The notes under the pieces were generated by a model. That model ran no database searches and was not told where the DNA came from. It saw only the letters and a program-made list of their open reading frames with translations. A stretch of 64,000 bases of DNA from Janthinobacterium sp. PAMC25594 (GTDB lineage: Bacteria; Pseudomonadota; Gammaproteobacteria; Burkholderiales; Burkholderiaceae_D). Positions 38,741 to 46,417 of the stretch are shown here, piece after piece (position 1 is the first letter of the stretch; the number at the start of each line of letters is the position of its first letter). The position numbers and the translations under genes are program-made. The stretch covers positions 744,001 through 808,000 of the forward strand of contig NZ_CP080377.1 in NCBI RefSeq assembly GCF_019443505.1. The letters run 5' to 3'.

Positions 38741-39667
38741 ATGACGATTTCCGACAGCACGACCACCTTCCACGACAAGAAAGTCGTCCAGTACGACCCG
38801 GACTTGCCCTTCGACGCGTCACCAGGCATCGTCTACCGTTTGTCGCTTGAATACGACGACAAGCGCAAGATGGAGGAACTGATCGCCGGCTTCCTCGCCA
38901 AGGCCGACAAGAACGCGCTCGAAGCGCTGATCATCGGCATGTGGGGCGACCCGTACGAATCGGGCGCCGACGAAGTGATGGCCGCGCTGATCGCCCAGGC
39001 GCCACAGCTGCCCAACTTGCGCGCCCTGTTCATCGGCGACATGACGTACGAGGAATGCGAAATCTCATGGATCGTGCAAGGCAGCTACAAGCCCCTGCTG
39101 GATGCCTTCCCGCTGCTGGAAGAACTGCGCATCCGCGGCGGCAATGAGCTCGTCATCGAGCCGTTCGCCCACCAGCACCTGCGCCGCTTCACCATCGAAG
39201 CGGGCGGCCTCGATCAAAAGATCGCCGAGGCGCTGGCGCAATCGAGCATGCCGCAGCTGGAACACCTGGAACTGTGGCTGGGCACGGACGACTATGGCTT
39301 CTCGGGCGACGTGGACCTGTACCGCAAGGTGCTGGCGCAGCTGACCGTGCCGACCCTGAAATATCTCGGCTTGCGCGACGCGGAAATCGCCGACGACCTG
39401 GCCGTGTGGCTGGCGGAAGAACCGCTGGTGGCGCAGCTCGACATCTTGGACCTGTCGCTGGGCACCATCGGCGACCTGGGCGCCGTGGCCGTGCTCAATC
39501 ACACGCAGCTGGGCAAGTTGAAGCGCCTGGACCTGTCGCACCACTACATCTCCGAGGAAAACCAGGCGAAACTGAAGGCGCTGCCCTTCGAAGTGGTACT
39601 GGACGACCCGCAGGAAGCCGATGAAGACGACGGCGAGACCTACCGCTACGTGGCTGTCGGCGAATAA
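38741..39667 (+). CDS. STM4015 family leucine-rich repeat protein
   Basis: The 308-residue protein contains about eight leucine-rich repeat strands (LEALIIGMW, LRALFIGDM, LEELRIRGG, LRRFTIEAG, LEHLELWLG, LKYLGLRDA, LDILDLSLG, LKRLDLSHH) after an N-terminal region with FHDKKVVQYDPD. The C-terminus is acidic (DDPQEADEDDGE). No signal peptide is seen. It matches the STM4015 protein of Salmonella, first gene of a conserved cluster of unknown function. GGAG lies nine bases before the ATG. In this context it may be the scaffold or the substrate of the enzymes that follow; this is inference. Confidence 0.85.
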   Translation: MTISDSTTTFHDKKVVQYDPDLPFDASPGIVYRLSLEYDDKRKMEELIAGFLAKADKNALEALIIGMWGDPYESGADEVMAALIAQAPQLPNLRALFIGDMTYEECEISWIVQGSYKPLLDAFPLLEELRIRGGNELVIEPFAHQHLRRFTIEAGGLDQKIAEALAQSSMPQLEHLELWLGTDDYGFSGDVDLYRKVLAQLTVPTLKYLGLRDAEIADDLAVWLAEEPLVAQLDILDLSLGTIGDLGAVAVLNHTQLGKLKRLDLSHHYISEENQAKLKALPFEVVLDDPQEADEDDGETYRYVAVGE

Positions 39668-39688
39668 GCGGAGTTTTATCCTTTGCTG

Positions 39689-40771
39689 ATGCCTCTCACC
39701 CTGCTGGCGACACAGGGCAGCAAGCGCGTGCGCCTGATGCTGGCGGCGCGCGCGCAACTGCGCCTGCCACCCGCGCAAGTGCTCGAATGGCGCGACTGGC
39801 TGGCGCAGCCGGCGCTGCTGGAGGAGGCATTGCGCCAACCCTGCCTGTTGAAGATCGAGCCGCCCGGCGACGATCCTGCCGCCCATTTGCTGTTGCTGCA
39901 GGCGGGCTGCAGGCTGCAGGAGCGCCCGCCGGTCGCAGCGCCCGCGCATGGCGAGCTGCTGGCCATGGACGCGTGGTTCGCCGGTTTTACGGCCGCCATG
40001 ACGGCCCTGGCGGCGCAACTGCTTGACCTGCCGCACACGCGCGTGGTCAATGCACCGGCCGAAATCAGCCGCATGACGGACAAGCTGGCCTGCCAGCGCC
40101 ACCTGGCCGCGCACGGCGTGCCGATTCCCGCCCTGCTGGGGCCAGTCGAGAGCTATGAGCACCTGCAGGCGCTGCTGCACGAACATGACCTCGACCGAAT
40201 CTATTTAAAACCGCGCTACGGCTCGTCCGCGTCGGGCGTCGTCGCCTACCGCAGGAACAAGGCCGGGCGCCAGCAAGCCACCACCTCGGCCGCCTTGTCG
40301 CGGGCGGATGGCAAGACCCGCTTGTTCAACGTCAAGCGCATGGCGCGCTACGAATCCGAACACGACATCGCCGCCCTCGTCGATGCGCTGGCCGCGCAGG
40401 AACTGTACGCGGAAGCGTGGCTGAACAAGCCGCGCTGCGGCGACAGCCATTACGACCTGCGCGTCGTGACCGTGGCCGGCCAGCCCGCGCACCGCGTGGC
40501 GCGCATCGGCAACCAGATGATGACCAATCTGCACCTCGACAACCGGCGCGGCGACGCGTCCGGCCTCTTGAACGCAGCCGACCTGGCCGCGCTGGAGCAA
40601 ACCGCCGCCCTGGCCGCGCGCGCCTTCCCCGCCAGCCACGTGACGGGCTACGACCTGGTAGTACGCCACGGCCAGGCCCGCGTGCTGGAAGCGAACGCCT
40701 TCGGCGACCTGCTGCCCGGCCTTCTCTGGCAAGGCATCGATACTTACACGGCGCAACTGGCCCATGCTTAA
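39689..40771 (+). CDS. STM4014 family ATP-grasp protein
   Basis: The 360-residue protein looks like an ATP-grasp ligase: a preATP-grasp N-terminal half, then RMTDKLACQRHLAAHGVPIP, the ATP-binding lysine segment IYLKPRYGSSASGV, AEAWLNKPRCGDSHYDLRVV and the metal-binding VLEANAFGDLLPG. ATP-grasp enzymes activate a carboxylate as acyl phosphate and join it to an amine. The substrate is unknown. The ATG at 39689 starts 22 bases after the STM4015 stop, and the 3' end overlaps the next gene by 8 bases. Confidence 0.87.
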   Translation: MPLTLLATQGSKRVRLMLAARAQLRLPPAQVLEWRDWLAQPALLEEALRQPCLLKIEPPGDDPAAHLLLLQAGCRLQERPPVAAPAHGELLAMDAWFAGFTAAMTALAAQLLDLPHTRVVNAPAEISRMTDKLACQRHLAAHGVPIPALLGPVESYEHLQALLHEHDLDRIYLKPRYGSSASGVVAYRRNKAGRQQATTSAALSRADGKTRLFNVKRMARYESEHDIAALVDALAAQELYAEAWLNKPRCGDSHYDLRVVTVAGQPAHRVARIGNQMMTNLHLDNRRGDASGLLNAADLAALEQTAALAARAFPASHVTGYDLVVRHGQARVLEANAFGDLLPGLLWQGIDTYTAQLAHA

Positions 40772-41606
40772 AGAAACACCATCCATCCCCGACATGCACG
40801 CCGTCGTCGGCAGCCACGACATCGTCTTCCTCACGCTCGACACCCTGCGCTTTGACGTGGCGCAAGCGCTGTACGAGGCGGGCGAACTGCCCGTGCTGGG
40901 ACGTTTTTTAGCACCGGGCGGCTGGGAACGGCGGCACTCGCCCGCCACGTTCACGTATGCGGCGCACCAGGCCTTCTTCGCGGGTTTTTTGCCCACGCCG
41001 GCCACGCCGGGCCGCCACCCGCGCCTGTTCGCTTCCGCCTTTGCGGGCAGCGAAACCACCTCGCCGCACACGTACGCGTTCGAGCAGGCGGACCTGCCCG
41101 CCGCGCTGGCCGCGCGCGGCTACCGCACCATCTGCATCGGCGGCGTGGGCTTTTTCAATAAACAGACGGCGCTGGGTTGCGTGCTGCCGTCGCTATTCCA
41201 GGAAAGCCACTGGAGCGCGGGCATGGGCGTGGCCAGCCGCCACTCGACGCAAAAACAGGTGGCGCTGGCCATAGCCCGCCTGGCGGACGGCGCGCAGCGC
41301 ACCTTTTTATTCATCAACGTGGCCGCCCTGCACACGCCGAACCGCGCCTACCTGCCCGGCTGCCGTGCCGATAACCTGGACAGCCACGCGGCGGCCCTGC
41401 GCTATGTGGACAGCGCGCTGGCGCCACTGTTTGCCGCCTGCGCCGCGCGCGCACCCACGTTTGCCATCGTCTGCTCGGATCACGGTAGCGCGTATGGCGA
41501 AGACGGCTACCGGGGCCATAGAGTGGCCCATGACAGCGTGTGGAATGTGCCGTACGCGCACTTTTTCATCGCCCCCGATACACCTTCCAAGGAATCCCCA
41601 CCGTGA
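40764..41606 (+). CDS. STM4013/SEN3800 family sulfatase-like hydrolase
   Basis: The 280-residue protein has the alkaline-phosphatase/sulfatase fold pattern: metal-binding VFLTLDTLRFD (Asp26, with Thr27 as candidate nucleophile) and CSDHGSAYGEDGYRGHRVAHD near the C-terminus. It therefore probably binds two metal ions and cleaves a phosphate, phosphonate or sulfate ester. No signal peptide is present, so it should act in the cytosol, unusual for sulfatases. It is coupled on both sides: an 8-base overlap with STM4014 and a GTGA overlap with STM4012. Confidence 0.87.
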   Translation: MLKETPSIPDMHAVVGSHDIVFLTLDTLRFDVAQALYEAGELPVLGRFLAPGGWERRHSPATFTYAAHQAFFAGFLPTPATPGRHPRLFASAFAGSETTSPHTYAFEQADLPAALAARGYRTICIGGVGFFNKQTALGCVLPSLFQESHWSAGMGVASRHSTQKQVALAIARLADGAQRTFLFINVAALHTPNRAYLPGCRADNLDSHAAALRYVDSALAPLFAACAARAPTFAIVCSDHGSAYGEDGYRGHRVAHDSVWNVPYAHFFIAPDTPSKESPP

Positions 41607-42982
41607 ACCCTTCCGAACAGCCTGGCACTTTGGCGCAGCGCATGCGCCACACGCCCTACCAGGCGTATTCCTATTCGTATCCGCACAAGGCGGCTTACCG
41701 CGCCTTGCCGCAGGCGGCGCCGCTGGGCCCCCTGTGGGCGCAGCAAGACCGCTCCGCCCTGTTCGCGTATATCCATATTCCGTTCTGCGAGATGCGCTGC
41801 GGCTTTTGCAACCTGTTCGCCATGGCGCGCCCAAGTACCGACATGGTCGAGCGCTACGTGCAGCAAGTGCTGGTGCAGATGCGCGCACTCAACGGCGCGC
41901 TGGGCGAACGGCGCTTCGCCCGCTTCGCACTGGGCGGCGGCACGCCCACCTATCTGTCGCCCGCGCAGTTGGACACCCTGCTGTGCGGCGCGCGCGACAT
42001 CCTCGGCATCGACCTGCAACACACGCCGGCCGGCATCGAAGCGTCGCCCGAAACCATCACGGCCGAGCGCCTGGCCGTCTGCCGCGCGCATGGCATCGAC
42101 CGCGTCAGCCTGGGCATCCAGAGCTTTGCCGCCGGCGAGATGCGCGCGCTGGCACGCCCCCAGCAAAACGCCACCGTCCATCACGCCATCGGCCTGATAC
42201 GCGCTGCCGGCTTCCCGACGCTGAACCTGGACCTGATCTACGGCATCGCGGGGCAAACCGTCGCCAGCCTGCTGGCCTCCATCGACAGCGCGCTGACGTT
42301 TGCGCCCGAGGAAATCTATCTGTATCCGCTGTACGTGCGCGAGCAGACGGGTCTTGGAAAAGTGGCGCGCCGCCAGGGCGCGCAATCGCTCAACCCCATC
42401 ATGCTGGCGCAGGAAGGCGACAGCCGCCTGGCCCTGTACGCGGCCGCGCGCGACCATTTGCGCGCCCAGGGCTATGAGCAGGTGTCGATGCGCATGTTCC
42501 GCGCACCCCATGCGCCCGAGCAGAATGGTCCCTCGTACTGCTGCCAGAATGACGGCATGGTGGGCCTGGGCGCGGGCGCCCGCTCCTACACGACCAAGCT
42601 GCACTACTCCAGCGAGTACGCCGTGGCGCGGCTTGACACCATCAACATCATCGACAACTACCTGGCGCTCGATGAAGCGCGCTTCGCGCAGGCCGAACAC
42701 GGTTACCAGCTCGATGATGCGGAACAGCGCCGACGCTACGTGATCCAGTCGCTATTGACGCAGCCTGGCCTGGACCGAGATGCCTACGCGGCGCGCTTCG
42801 GCAGCCGCTGCGAACAGGACTTGCCGCAACTGGCCGAGCTGCACGCGCTGGAATTAGTGGAAGAAAACGGCCCGTTGCTGCGCCTGAACGACCGGGGCTA
42901 CAGCTACGCCGACACCATCGGCCCCTGGCTGGCCTCCGAGACGGTGCGCGCGCTGATGGCCGAAGGCGGCCAGGCATGCTGA
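41603..42982 (+). CDS. STM4012 family radical SAM protein (HemN-like)
   Basis: From the GTG at 41603, which follows AAGGA and overlaps the STM4013 stop, the protein has 459 residues. The radical SAM cluster motif is C62-x3-C66-x2-C69 in FCEMRCGFC, preceded by the HemN-like YIHIPF. GGGTPTYLSPAQL and GIEASPETI follow as in HemN/HemW, and a C-terminal HemN_C-like region is present (YVIQSLLTQPGLDRDAYAAR). HemN relatives may carry a second SAM or a methyltransferase-like activity, so decarboxylation or C-methylation is possible. The actual reaction in this cluster is unknown. Confidence 0.9.
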   Translation: MNPSEQPGTLAQRMRHTPYQAYSYSYPHKAAYRALPQAAPLGPLWAQQDRSALFAYIHIPFCEMRCGFCNLFAMARPSTDMVERYVQQVLVQMRALNGALGERRFARFALGGGTPTYLSPAQLDTLLCGARDILGIDLQHTPAGIEASPETITAERLAVCRAHGIDRVSLGIQSFAAGEMRALARPQQNATVHHAIGLIRAAGFPTLNLDLIYGIAGQTVASLLASIDSALTFAPEEIYLYPLYVREQTGLGKVARRQGAQSLNPIMLAQEGDSRLALYAAARDHLRAQGYEQVSMRMFRAPHAPEQNGPSYCCQNDGMVGLGAGARSYTTKLHYSSEYAVARLDTINIIDNYLALDEARFAQAEHGYQLDDAEQRRRYVIQSLLTQPGLDRDAYAARFGSRCEQDLPQLAELHALELVEENGPLLRLNDRGYSYADTIGPWLASETVRALMAEGGQAC

Positions 42983-43863
42983 CAGCGCCAGCAGCAACGC
43001 TGTCCCTGCTGTACCGCGGCACGCTGGCCAGCTGCAATTACGCCTGCGGCTACTGCCCGTTTGCCAAGAAGCGCGACAGCCGCGCCGCGCTGGCCCGCGA
43101 CGCGCGCGAAGTGGCGCGTTTTACCAGCTGGGTGGCGGCGCAAAACCGGAACATCAGTATCCTGTTCACGCCCTGGGGCGAAGCGCTGGTGCGGCGCCAC
43201 TACCGCGCGGCCATGCAAACCCTGGCAACCTTGCCGCACGTGCGCCAGGTGGCGCTGCAGACGAATCTGTCCGGCCCCTTGAGCTGGCTGGAGAACATGG
43301 ACGGGCTGGACAAGATCGGCCTGTGGTGCACCTACCACCCGGACCAGACGACCCTGGCCCGCTTTCTCACGCGCTGCGCGCGCCTCGATGCGATGGGCGT
43401 GCGCTACTCCGTCGGCGTCGTGGCGATGAACGAGCACCTGGACGCCATCCGCGCCCTGCGCGCGGCCCTGCCGGCGCACATCTACCTGTGGCTGAACGCG
43501 TACGACCGGCGTGGCCCCGGCTACTACAGCGAACAAGACCTGGCCTGGCTCGACGCCATCGACCCGTGGTTCGCGCAAAACCGCCGCCCATCGCCCTCGC
43601 GCAATAAACCGTGCCTGGCGGGCGAAGCGTCGCTGTCCGTCGATGGCGACGGCGAACTGGCGCGCTGCCATTTCGTGCCCGAGCGACTGGGGAATTTATA
43701 TGAGGATGACTTGGCCGACATGCTGCGGGAACGCAGCTGCCCGCGCTTCAAGTGCGATTGCTACATCGGCTATGCGCAGCGCAAGGATTTGCCGTTTCAG
43801 GCCGTGTTTGGGGAGGGGGTATTGGCGAGGATTAAGGAGGCAGGCCAGCGTAGGTCGGATTAG
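42976..43863 (+). CDS. STM4011 family radical SAM protein
   Basis: The 295-residue protein has its cluster motif at C20-x3-C24-x2-C27 (SCNYACGYCPF) and a C-terminal cysteine group (CLAG, RCHFVPERLGNLYED, CPRFKCDCYIGY) resembling the auxiliary-cluster domains of peptide and protein-modifying enzymes. It overlaps the STM4012 end by 7 bases. Its last four codons and the stop TAG lie inside a GTCGGATTA repeat, so the repeat has replaced the natural end; the original protein may have ended differently. It is the last gene of the cluster. Confidence 0.88.
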   Translation: MLTAPAATLSLLYRGTLASCNYACGYCPFAKKRDSRAALARDAREVARFTSWVAAQNRNISILFTPWGEALVRRHYRAAMQTLATLPHVRQVALQTNLSGPLSWLENMDGLDKIGLWCTYHPDQTTLARFLTRCARLDAMGVRYSVGVVAMNEHLDAIRALRAALPAHIYLWLNAYDRRGPGYYSEQDLAWLDAIDPWFAQNRRPSPSRNKPCLAGEASLSVDGDGELARCHFVPERLGNLYEDDLADMLRERSCPRFKCDCYIGYAQRKDLPFQAVFGEGVLARIKEAGQRRSD

Positions 43864-43947
43864 CGGCGGCACGCCGCGTAATCCGACACATTGTTGGCGC
43901 TGGTAGTGTCGGATTACGCGCGGCGATGCCGCGCTAATCCGACCTAC
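43851..43947. repeat. Head-to-head pair of GTCGGATTA repeat units
   Basis: Unit one (43854-43887) is GTCGGATTA, GCGGCGGCACGCCGCG and TAATCCGAC. Unit two (43908-43943) is the same in the opposite orientation. Flanking TAGGTCGG and CCGACCTA make the whole stretch one large inverted repeat between the convergent STM4011 and peptidase genes. The first unit supplies the STM4011 stop codon. Confidence 0.9.
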
Positions 43948-43953
43948 CGTGTT

Positions 43954-46149
43954 TTATTGTGCCGCCACCTTGGCCGGCTCCGCCACTACCGGCGTCATCT
44001 TCAGCGAACGGCTGAGGAAACCCCAGCGGTCGGCCACTTCTTCGATCTGCTTGGTCGTCGGCTTGCCGGCGCCATGACCGGCCTTGCTGTCGATGCGGAT
44101 CAGCACGGGTGCCGGGCCGCCTTGCGCTGCCTGGGCGGCGGCGGCAAACTTGAAGCTGTGGGCTGGCACGACGCGGTCGTCATGGTCGGCCGTGGTGATC
44201 ATGGTGGCCGGATAGCAGCCGCCCGCCTTCAGGTTATGCAACGGCGAGTATTTCACCAGCGCCTTGAATTGCTCGGCGTCGTCCGACGAACCATAGTCAG
44301 GCACCCAGCCCCAGCCCACGGTGAACTTGTGGAAGCGCAACATGTCGAGCACGCCCACTTGCGGAATCGCTGCCGCGAACAGGTCGGGACGCTGCGTCAT
44401 GGCCGCGCCGACCAGCAGGCCGCCATTGCTGCCGCCGCCGATCGCCAGCTTCGATGGCGAGGTGACCTTGTTGTCCACCAGCCATTGCGCCGCGCCGATG
44501 AAATCGTCGAACACGTTTTGCTTGTTCAGCTTGGTCCCAGCCTGGTGCCAGGCTTCGCCGTATTCTCCGCCGCCGCGCAGGTTGGCCATCACGTAGACGC
44601 CGCCCATTTCCACCCAGGCAAGATTTGCCACGGAGAAGCTCGGCGTCAGCGATACATTGAAGCCGCCATAGCCGTACAGATAGGTCGGGTTGGAGCCATC
44701 GAGCTTCATGCCTTTTTTCGAGACGATGAACATCGGCACCTTGGTGCCGTCGCGGCTGGTGAAGAATTGCTGGCGCGTTTCAAAGGCGTTCGGGTCGAAA
44801 TCGACCTTCGGCTGGCGGTACACCGTGCTCTTGCCCGATTTCATGTCGTAGCGGTAGATGGTCGCCGGCGTCGTGAAACTGGTGAACGAGTAGAACGTTT
44901 CCGTGTCGCCACGCTTGCCCGCAAAGCCACCGGCCGAACCGATGCCCGGCAAGGCTACTTCGCGCACCAGCTTGCCGTTCAGGTCGACGATCTTGATTTG
45001 CGTTTGCGCATCTTTCAAGTAGTCGAGCACCAGCTGGTTGTTGATCAGGTTGACGGCGACCAGGGTTTCCGCGCTTTGCGGCACGATTTCCTTCCAGTCG
45101 GCGGGCGCAGGTTTACGCGTATCGATGGCGATCACGCGCGATTTCGGCGCCTTGTTGTCCGTCTTGAAGAAGAACACGGGGCCGTCGTTGTCGATGAACG
45201 AGTACGATGCGTCGAATTCTTCCAGCAAGCCCACGACCTTGGCATTCTTCTGGCGCAAGTCCTTGTAAAAAACGCGGTTCTTGCGTTCCGTGCCCTGCGT
45301 GGCCGTGATGATCAGGTAATTGCCGTCGTCGCTGACGGTGCTGCCGCCGAACGCCCATTCCTTCTGGTCGGGACGGTCGAAGACCAGCACGTCGTCGCTT
45401 TGCGGCGTGCCGATCTTGTGGAAATACAATTTCTGGAAGTAATTGATATCGGCCAGCTTGGTGGCTTCGTTCGGTGCGTCATAGCGGCTGTAGAAGAAAC
45501 CGGTGTTGTCCTTGGTCCACGAAGCGCCCGAGAACTTGGCCCACTTGATATGGTCCGTCAAATCCTTGCCCGATTCGATGTCGCGCACTTTCCACTCGTT
45601 CCAGTCGGAACCGGAAGCGGACGTGGCATACGCCAGGTATTTGCCGTTCGGGCTGATCGAAGTGCCGGCCAGCGCCACCGTGCCGTCGGTCGACAGGGTG
45701 TTCGGGTCCAGCAGCAGGCGCGGCTCGTCGGACAGTTTTTTCACCGTGTACAGCACGGCCTGGTTCTGCAAGCCGTCATTGCGGCTGTAGAAATAGCGGC
45801 CGCCCTGCTTCGTTGGCGTAGTGAAGCGCTCATAGTTCCACAGCTTGGTCAGGCGCTGCTTGATCGCCGCGCGCTCGGGGATGGTGCCCAGGTACGACTG
45901 CGTCAGCTTGTTTTGCGCCGCCACCCATTCGCCCGTCTCGGCGCTGTTGGCGTCTTCCAGCCAGCGGTAGGGGTCAGCGATGGTGGTGCCGAAATAGCTG
46001 TCTTGCTGGTCGACTTTTTTGCTGACCGGATACGTCACGGGGACGCCATCGCCGGCCGGGCAGGATTGTGCCAGGGCATTGCCACCGAAAGCGGCCAGCA
46101 AGCTGAATATGAGGGTTGCACTACGTAATTGCATGGGTTGTTGTCTCAT
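43954..46149 (-). CDS. Prolyl oligopeptidase family serine peptidase, exported
   Basis: The 731-residue protein begins with a signal peptide (LRSATLIFSLLAAFGGNALAQ), then the seven-bladed propeller that gates the active site (DPYRWLED, SDWNEWKVRDIESGKDL), and ends in the alpha/beta hydrolase domain with Ser in GGGSNGGLLVG, Asp in TTADHDDRVVP and His in AGHGAGKPT. It should cut short peptides after proline in the periplasm. The ATG at 46134 (MQLRSATL) is a possible alternative start that leaves a tidier signal peptide; neither start has a strong ribosome binding site. It is a single gene. Confidence 0.93.
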   Translation of the reverse strand: MRQQPMQLRSATLIFSLLAAFGGNALAQSCPAGDGVPVTYPVSKKVDQQDSYFGTTIADPYRWLEDANSAETGEWVAAQNKLTQSYLGTIPERAAIKQRLTKLWNYERFTTPTKQGGRYFYSRNDGLQNQAVLYTVKKLSDEPRLLLDPNTLSTDGTVALAGTSISPNGKYLAYATSASGSDWNEWKVRDIESGKDLTDHIKWAKFSGASWTKDNTGFFYSRYDAPNEATKLADINYFQKLYFHKIGTPQSDDVLVFDRPDQKEWAFGGSTVSDDGNYLIITATQGTERKNRVFYKDLRQKNAKVVGLLEEFDASYSFIDNDGPVFFFKTDNKAPKSRVIAIDTRKPAPADWKEIVPQSAETLVAVNLINNQLVLDYLKDAQTQIKIVDLNGKLVREVALPGIGSAGGFAGKRGDTETFYSFTSFTTPATIYRYDMKSGKSTVYRQPKVDFDPNAFETRQQFFTSRDGTKVPMFIVSKKGMKLDGSNPTYLYGYGGFNVSLTPSFSVANLAWVEMGGVYVMANLRGGGEYGEAWHQAGTKLNKQNVFDDFIGAAQWLVDNKVTSPSKLAIGGGSNGGLLVGAAMTQRPDLFAAAIPQVGVLDMLRFHKFTVGWGWVPDYGSSDDAEQFKALVKYSPLHNLKAGGCYPATMITTADHDDRVVPAHSFKFAAAAQAAQGGPAPVLIRIDSKAGHGAGKPTTKQIEEVADRWGFLSRSLKMTPVVAEPAKVAAQ

Positions 46150-46417
46150 TGTTGGATGTCGAAGAAAGCAGGCCGTTCAAACTCACGCTGCGGCTGCCCA
46201 TGTTGACTTTCGCCAAGAGAAATCATAGCGCGGATTGCCACTTTTAAAGCACAGTTATCTGATGAATTTGCCGTCTTTTGTTTGGGTAATTTACATGAAT
46301 CACCGTGATAAATCGCGTTTTTGGCGAGAATCGGCAAACTGACGGGCAGGCAAGAAACATTATCAAAAGCTAATACGTTTCATCAAGCCGTCATAAATCT
46401 TCCTTACCATAGGCAAC

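Noticed and set aside
43891..46128. 745-codon plus-strand frame opposite the prolyl oligopeptidase
   Set aside because: The minus-strand protein has signal peptide, propeller and catalytic triad; the plus frame has none.
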